Shown here one piece after another: positions 22,092 through 26,259 of a DNA stretch of 26,259 nt (the first letter of the stretch is position 1; each line of letters begins with the position of its first letter). Where the stretch lies: the NCBI GenBank assembly GCA_035543455.1, contig DATKKE010000033.1:1-26259 (forward strand). The letters run 5' to 3'. The position numbers were made by a program, and so were the translations under genes. The notes under the pieces were generated by a model. The model did not search any database, was not told where the DNA came from, and saw only the letters and a program-made list of their open reading frames with translations. Origin of the DNA: CAIKOD01 sp035543455 (lineage in GTDB: Archaea > Halobacteriota > Methanomicrobia > Methanomicrobiales > Methanospirillaceae).

Positions 22092-22265
22092 AAAGAAATT
22101 TTAGTCAGCATCAGGTTTAACCATATTGACTTCCGGAGGGTCCATGGGAGGAGAGATTGCCGGTTTTTGTCGTAAAAATGGTCGCTCACTCCCGTAAGGG
22201 GGTGGATAATTTCGCGAACAGGTTGAAAAGGTTATCAATGTCGCATCGACCATATATGAACATCA

Positions 22266-23117
22266 ATGGCACCAGGTACTGTGGAGGACAGGAGACCGGG
22301 AGCACAATGGCAGAGGGAGATTGCTATTGCTATTCCGGTGATCTCGTTTGCAGGAATTGCATCAGGCATACTTCTCGAACAGGCAGGAGCCATCCCGAAC
22401 GCAGGGGAGTTCTGGTACGGACCGGCTGCGGGAGCCTTTCTGCTCGGATATCTTGCCTTCCTCAAGCCACGCCGCGATATTGTGTCGCTGTTTGCCCCGG
22501 TCTATGCCCTTCTGATCCTGATCGTCCCGACAGAGGCAAGACCCAACCTCCTGCTATTGGTCCTGTTTGCAATCAGCATCACTATCCTTGATATCAGGCT
22601 CGTCAAACGGTTCAGCACCCCGGTGCAAAAAAAGGAGATCGACCCGATGGAACAATATCTTTATGACTACATGGAACGGTTACGACCGGTTTACCGCGAC
22701 ATAGATCGAAAAACAGCCCACGAGATCGCCTCGGCATTCCTCTCGTTCAAGTACGGACTCTATGGCAATGCCGCCAGCCAGGCGAAACAGGCAATCTCGC
22801 AACTTAAGGAGACGGAACCCGAGGCTGTCCTGAAAAAAGCACTCACCATCTTAAGAATGCGGGCGGAGAATCTCGAAAATGCCGATGTAACCCCGGTCAC
22901 CGGGATCGAATTTGGCGAAACGGAACAGTCCTATACGGCTATACACGTGTTACCCGAAGCAAATGAAGACCCCGCAACCCTAACCCTTGATAATGCACTT
23001 ATTCTCGTCTACGCAGTTTCAGTCCTGACCTCCGGAGATGATGAACAGGCCCTCGAAGAGCACCAGAACTTCATCGTCGGGTTGCTGACTTCGTACAAAC
23101 GTGCGATGGGTCTCTGA
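22266..23117 (+). CDS. Uncharacterised membrane protein with helical cytoplasmic domain
   Basis: I do not recognise this 283-aa protein. Residues about 18-110 hold four hydrophobic spans (IAIAIPVISFAGIASGILL; YGPAAGAFLLGYLAFL; LFAPVYALLILIVP; LLLLVLFAISITIL). The remainder (115-283) is soluble and helix-rich with KEIDPMEQYLYDYMERLRPV, a SQAKQAISQLKETEPEAVLK amphipathic stretch and a C-terminal EEHQNFIVGLLTSYKRAMG. The helical part could be a small scaffold or TPR-like bundle, but no repeat is clear. ATG 22266 is the first possible start; TGA lies three codons upstream. The gap before it (22092-22265) has no supported gene. Confidence 0.7.
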   Translation: MAPGTVEDRRPGAQWQREIAIAIPVISFAGIASGILLEQAGAIPNAGEFWYGPAAGAFLLGYLAFLKPRRDIVSLFAPVYALLILIVPTEARPNLLLLVLFAISITILDIRLVKRFSTPVQKKEIDPMEQYLYDYMERLRPVYRDIDRKTAHEIASAFLSFKYGLYGNAASQAKQAISQLKETEPEAVLKKALTILRMRAENLENADVTPVTGIEFGETEQSYTAIHVLPEANEDPATLTLDNALILVYAVSVLTSGDDEQALEEHQNFIVGLLTSYKRAMGL

Positions 23118-23126
23118 ACCATTCTC

Positions 23127-23139
23127 TAATTTTTTTATC
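23127..23139 (+). terminator. T-rich terminator after the membrane protein gene
   Basis: CTAATTTTTTTATCC contains T7, ten bases after the stop codon. Confidence 0.5.
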
Positions 23140-23166
23140 CTGCAGGTCCCTTCACGATCCGGATAT

Positions 23167-23174
23167 AAAAAAAA
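23167..23174 (-). terminator. T-rich terminator of the 106-residue protein gene
   Basis: Plus-strand A8, read as T8 on the minus strand, lies just after the stop at 23178. With the T7 at 23127-23139 it forms a convergent pair. Confidence 0.5.
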
Positions 23175-23177
23175 GGT

Positions 23178-23498
23178 TTACAATGTGTCGAGGCTGACAC
23201 CGGTAAAGTCCTGCTGGATATCCCCGACTTCCCTGACCCCGAATGCGGTCTGCACCTGGCCGAGCTCAAGTATTGCGGCAACATCGCACATATAGTCGAG
23301 GATATCCACCGACAGCTCCCTCTGCTGCTTGCTTTTCCGGACCTGGTCCACGAGGAATGAGATCTTTTCCGGTGGTTCCATCCGGATTTTTGCAAGACTG
23401 ATCACGCACATATAGATCCTCGTAAGGTTCCTGTCGGTACCGGTGATGGTATCGAAGAAATTACGCAGGATCTGCGCCTGATAGACTTCGCCACCCAT
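23178..23498 (-). CDS. Uncharacterised 106-residue protein
   Basis: I do not recognise this protein. It is soluble and mainly helical, with one cysteine near the middle of each half (IYMCVISLAKIRMEPPEKIS; ILDYMCDVAAILELGQVQTA) and a basic stretch RKSKQQREL. It has its own TATA element at 23526-23533 and a T8 terminator, so it looks like a real monocistronic gene. ATG at 23498 starts MGGEVYQAQILRNFFDTI; good codon use and promoter placement support coding. It converges with the membrane-protein gene at 22266. Confidence 0.65.
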   Translation of the reverse strand: MGGEVYQAQILRNFFDTITGTDRNLTRIYMCVISLAKIRMEPPEKISFLVDQVRKSKQQRELSVDILDYMCDVAAILELGQVQTAFGVREVGDIQQDFTGVSLDTL

Positions 23499-23525
23499 GA
23501 TTATACGGCATTATAAAAATGTTGG

Positions 23526-23533
23526 TATATAAA
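23526..23533 (-). promoter_or_regulatory. TATA box for the 106-residue protein gene
   Basis: Minus-strand TTTATATA within GGTTTATATACC, about 31 bases before the ATG at 23498, giving a leader of only a few bases. The gap from here to the YchF stop (23534-23785) shows nothing else I can support. Confidence 0.6.
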
Positions 23534-23785
23534 CCTATGCTTTATCCGGGGTTGCCTGGTACCTGATCGTCGCAATCTGCCGGCTGTTTTGCAGGCCGCG
23601 GCCCATTTTGCAGAGTATCCGGCAGGGAGATACCGGAATAGTTGATACCATTAAAACCGGGCCCGGGTTTATGAATATATTCCTGGTTACCCATGTCATC
23701 TATTTGCAGGGTAGGTACGATTTTAATAATACGATCCTGCTGTTATCACAGAACCCTGCGAAGATCGCACAAAAGATTAAAGAAA

Positions 23786-24955
23786 TTATTTTGCCGTGCT
23801 CACTATGCGGATAATGTCGCCATCTTTCAACACGTGGGTATCTTTTACCCGCATTTTGGTCCTTGCATCGACGGCATAGAGAAATCCCTTCCCGATATCG
23901 GTGTGGACCTGGAATGCGAGGTCATGGGGCGTCGATCCCCGTTTCATGAGGAATGCATCCGGGAGGACACGTCCCTTCCCGTCGCAGAAATGGTTCTCAT
24001 CCTCTACCGGATATACGACGATCATATCGAGCAGGGAATATACGGCATGGTTCAAAGCCTGCTGTACACCGGTTCCTCCAAACCGTTGCAGAACCTTCGT
24101 GATCATGGCGAGACCGGATCGCTGGGCGGCACTGAGGGAACGTTCATCGATCAGTGAAAACCCGGGATCTCCGGGCACATACCTGACTACATGGCTGTTT
24201 GCCGCATTCCGAAGCGCAAGTTCGCTTGCGGCACTGGCAAAGAGCATCTTCTCGTTCTTCAACTTCGCAAGGAGATCGGGCGGCGCCATGTCCACCTTGT
24301 TTCCGATGACGACCATGGGTTTGCTGATCTTCACGATCTCACGACAGAATGATATCAGCTGCTCTTCCCCGGCATGCATCAGGTCGATCCCGGCTGCTGC
24401 TTCCGCATCCCTTATCTCCTCGGGTGTGACCGCAAGACCGGCAAATACTTCGGCCACGCCACGGTGAAGTACAAATCCCTTGCTCTGTGCCTGCCGGTGA
24501 AGTTTTGCCCAGTGCTTGTCGAGGATCCCGTACACCCACATCGTCATCTCGAACTGCAGGAACGCGATATCCACCGCAGGGTCGTGAGCGCCGGGTTCCA
24601 GGGGGTTCCCCTCGCTGTCCGCGGACCCGCTGGCATCAACGATATGGAGTATCGCATCGGCCTGTCTTAAGTTATCGAGGAACTGGTTACCGAGCCCGCG
24701 GCCCTTGTGCGCATCAGGGACCAGGCCCGCGACATCGATCATGTTGACCGGGACGAACCGGTCACCGCCCTGGCATGACGGGCAGACCAGGCCAAGTTCT
24801 TTACAGGGACATTTTGTACGGACATACCCGACGCCGAAATTTGCATCGATGGTGGTGAAGGGGTAATTTGCGATCTCAGCATGCGCGAGGGTGGCAGCCC
24901 TGAAAAACGTGGATTTGCCACAATTCGGTTTTCCTGCCAGAGCGAGCGTAATCAT
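23786..24955 (-). CDS. ychF: OBG-type GTPase/ATPase of the YchF family
   Basis: Translation-associated P-loop NTPase of the Obg superfamily, 389 aa. G1 is LAGKPNCGKST (6-16), followed by PFTTIDANFGVGYVR, a four-cysteine insertion CPCKELGLVCPSC typical of the archaeal branch, G3 DVAGLVPDAHKGRGLGNQFL, NKVD (G4) and a C-terminal TGS domain (about 315-389) with LKDGDIIRIV. Bacterial YchF prefers ATP and NKxD is altered to NxxE; here NKVD is kept, which suggests GTP. ATG at 24955 lies 42 bases from the divergent gene at 24998. Confidence 0.92.
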   Translation of the reverse strand: MITLALAGKPNCGKSTFFRAATLAHAEIANYPFTTIDANFGVGYVRTKCPCKELGLVCPSCQGGDRFVPVNMIDVAGLVPDAHKGRGLGNQFLDNLRQADAILHIVDASGSADSEGNPLEPGAHDPAVDIAFLQFEMTMWVYGILDKHWAKLHRQAQSKGFVLHRGVAEVFAGLAVTPEEIRDAEAAAGIDLMHAGEEQLISFCREIVKISKPMVVIGNKVDMAPPDLLAKLKNEKMLFASAASELALRNAANSHVVRYVPGDPGFSLIDERSLSAAQRSGLAMITKVLQRFGGTGVQQALNHAVYSLLDMIVVYPVEDENHFCDGKGRVLPDAFLMKRGSTPHDLAFQVHTDIGKGFLYAVDARTKMRVKDTHVLKDGDIIRIVSTAK

Positions 24956-24997
24956 AGCAATTCACTTTAAGGTATCAGTGGCTATTTATCTGTTATT
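24956..24997. promoter_or_regulatory. Compact divergent promoter, ychF / pyruvate-kinase-like gene
   Basis: A 42-base gap. Minus-strand GATAAATA (about 24984-24991) lies about 30 bases before the ychF ATG; for the plus-strand gene the best candidate is the TTCACTTTAAGG region at about 24961-24972. No ribosome-binding site precedes either start. Confidence 0.4.
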
Positions 24998-25588
24998 ATG
25001 GCATTCACAGAGAAATCCATCTTTTATTTCGAGTCGCCCGGCCCGCATAACTCGGATGATGCAGCCCGGTTTTCGGTCTCAAGGGCACAGGAACTCGGGC
25101 TTTCGACGATAGTTGTCGCAAGTACGACCGGGGCAACCGCTGCAAGGTTCGCGGGGGCGATCAGGGGTACAGGGCTCCGGCTTGTTGTGGTCACCCACGT
25201 AACCGGGTTCATAACTCCCGGAAAATGGGAATTCAACACTGAAACTGCGGAACGTTTGAACCAGGAGGGTGTCACGATTGTGACCGGAACGCACGCACTG
25301 TCAGGCCTTGAGCGGGCGCTTTCACGCTCCGCAAAGGTGGGAGGCGGGTCCCGGACCGAGGCCATCGCGGAGGCCCTGCGGAGAACCGTGGCGGTCGGGC
25401 TGAAGGTAGCAGTTGAATGCACCATGATCGCAGCCGATAACGGGGCAATAGGTGTCGATGAGGAGATTATTGCTGTCGGGGGGACTGCATCAGGTGCCGA
25501 TACCGTATGTGTCATAAAACCGGCCCATACATCGTCATTCTTCGATCTCCAGGTCAGGGAAATTGTGGCGATGCCGAGGGTCAGGTAA
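24998..25588 (+). CDS. Pyruvate kinase alpha/beta (C-terminal) domain-like protein
   Basis: A 196-aa stand-alone protein similar to the C-terminal alpha/beta domain of pyruvate kinase (COG1751). It begins with FYFESPGPHNSDDAARFSVS and has TIVVASTTGATAARFAGAIR, VVVTHVTGFITPGKWEFN, VAVECTMIAADNGAIGVDEE and IIAVGGTASGADTVCVIKPA. The catalytic barrel of pyruvate kinase is absent, so it is not a kinase; a ligand-sensing or unknown enzymatic role is likely. It is followed three bases later by a membrane protein gene. Confidence 0.87.
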   Translation: MAFTEKSIFYFESPGPHNSDDAARFSVSRAQELGLSTIVVASTTGATAARFAGAIRGTGLRLVVVTHVTGFITPGKWEFNTETAERLNQEGVTIVTGTHALSGLERALSRSAKVGGGSRTEAIAEALRRTVAVGLKVAVECTMIAADNGAIGVDEEIIAVGGTASGADTVCVIKPAHTSSFFDLQVREIVAMPRVR

Positions 25589-25591
25589 CCG

Positions 25592-26259
25592 ATGATCCTT
25601 GCATCGTTAAAAGAGGCGCTCGGTCTCGCAGGTTCCCGTCCTGTCGTCTGGATACCCGGGATCGTTACCGGTCTCCTCGCGTTTGTCGATCTCATGACAG
25701 TATATTACGGCGGGAGCTTTCTCACCGGCAGGTTATGGCTGATTGAGCTGCTCGTAATCCCTTTTCTCGCCGGAGGACTTCTTTATTCAATAAAATCCGG
25801 CGATATAACGGTCCGGAATTTTTTCCAGGGAGGCAGGAGGTTTTATTTCAGGATACTGCTTCCCGGCCTGGTAATCTTTTTCGCGGCCATTGTCACCATA
25901 ATCCTTCTCATGGTACCCCTGATCGCGATCGGGTCGGCCGCCTTTACCGGTGTGATTGCTGGCGCCGTGTTCGGAGTAACAATCCCTTTTATATTTTTTA
26001 CCTATTTTTACGATGCCGTCGCCGTATTTGAAGAGACTAAAGTTTTCGAGTCTGTCAGAAGGTGTATCGAATTAACCTTACGAAATGCCGGTCTTGTTTT
26101 CCGGTTTTTCATCGTGAATATCCTTATCCTTCTTACGGGATTTTTTTTCATGCTCATGGCCTGGTCGGCAGCCCTTGTGGACCGGCTGACCCCGCTTACG
26201 ACCATGAATGCAACCGAACTCAGCACGATTACCCCGGAGACTTTTTTCGGTTTTCTCGG
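25592..26259 (+). CDS. Integral membrane protein, cut by window end
   Basis: Open frame from ATG 25592 to the end of the window (222 full codons), with no stop; it does not appear closed here because the gene runs on. Starts MILASLKEALGLAGSRPVVW and contains hydrophobic spans near residues 20-40, 44-62, 88-118, 122-142 and 172-200, typical of archaeal DUF4013/glycerophosphoryl-family-like membrane proteins, though I cannot name the family with confidence. A motif YFYDAVAVFEETKVFESVRR lies before the fifth span and resembles similar loops in DUF7847/YckC-like proteins. AGGT lies five bases before the ATG. Probably cotranscribed with the preceding gene. Confidence 0.75.
   Translation, partial: MILASLKEALGLAGSRPVVWIPGIVTGLLAFVDLMTVYYGGSFLTGRLWLIELLVIPFLAGGLLYSIKSGDITVRNFFQGGRRFYFRILLPGLVIFFAAIVTIILLMVPLIAIGSAAFTGVIAGAVFGVTIPFIFFTYFYDAVAVFEETKVFESVRRCIELTLRNAGLVFRFFIVNILILLTGFFFMLMAWSAALVDRLTPLTTMNATELSTITPETFFGFL

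Noticed and set aside
22157..22265. Plus-strand frame starting at 22157 before the membrane protein gene
   Set aside because: Weak non-ATG start, no recognisable protein features, and most of it overlaps the better-supported gene at 22266 in another frame.
23671..23814. Plus-strand 47-aa frame beginning MNIFLVTHVIYLQGRYDFNN
   Set aside because: It overlaps the 3' end of ychF antisense, has no ribosome-binding site or family resemblance, and sits in a gap with no other signal.

Overview
The window looks like a euryarchaeal chromosome, most likely a methanogen of the Methanomicrobiales; the genus cannot be fixed from this window. The evidence is the gene set: archaeal ribosomal proteins L21e, L18Ae, L31e, L39e and S19e, RpoF, aIF6, prefoldin alpha, Pus10, TrmY, RNase P subunit Rnp4 and a PDCD5 homologue. 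Archaeal TATA boxes lie about 25 bases before starts, and Shine-Dalgarno cores are of the GGTGA/GGAGG type. No tRNA, rRNA, insertion sequence or convincing CRISPR array was seen.

Layout. 1-1210: a PsiE-like membrane protein, then a PIN-domain toxin gene next to an antitoxin that has lost its 5' end. 1208-5431 (minus): pus10, rpl21e, rpoF, DUF655, ksgA, and hemK with its own promoter. 5641-11833 (minus): an unbroken 11-gene run, rps19e, PDCD5, COG2117 PP-loop, rpl39e, rpl31e, aif6, rpl18a, pfdA, ftsY, srp54, trmY. 11955-12673 (minus): rnp4 and a YhbY-type RNA-binding protein. Together these are the conserved archaeal information-processing neighbourhood: ribosome parts and assembly, tRNA/rRNA modification, protein targeting and folding, and transcription. 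Pus10 makes pseudouridine-54 in tRNA and TrmY methylates it, so enzyme and follow-on enzyme sit side by side. FtsY and SRP54 (receptor and targeting GTPase) share a start/stop.

13014-17275: purN overlapping a CNNM/CorC-type membrane protein, a TIM-barrel isomerase/endonuclease-IV-like protein, and divergently xseA-xseB, a bacterial-type exonuclease VII that few archaea carry. 17282-20645: DUF371 and HVO_0476-type zinc protein genes, a membrane-anchored FKBP-like protein, a small heat-shock protein with a perfect palindrome near its predicted transcription start, and a CBS-CBS-ParB-like protein. 20646-20912: a tandem array of six 22-base units between convergent genes. 20913-26259: a sugar nucleotidyltransferase, two proteins I do not recognise, a YchF/OBG GTPase, a pyruvate-kinase-C-terminal-like protein and a membrane protein cut by the window end.

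Most of the window is core archaeal housekeeping. The items most worth a second look are the Hsp20 palindrome, the 22-base array, the 29-base direct repeat between pus10 and trmY, the 30-base repeat inside ftsY, the decayed vapB, exonuclease VII, and three back-to-back promoters only 32-42 bases wide. I found no clearly new multi-gene system.
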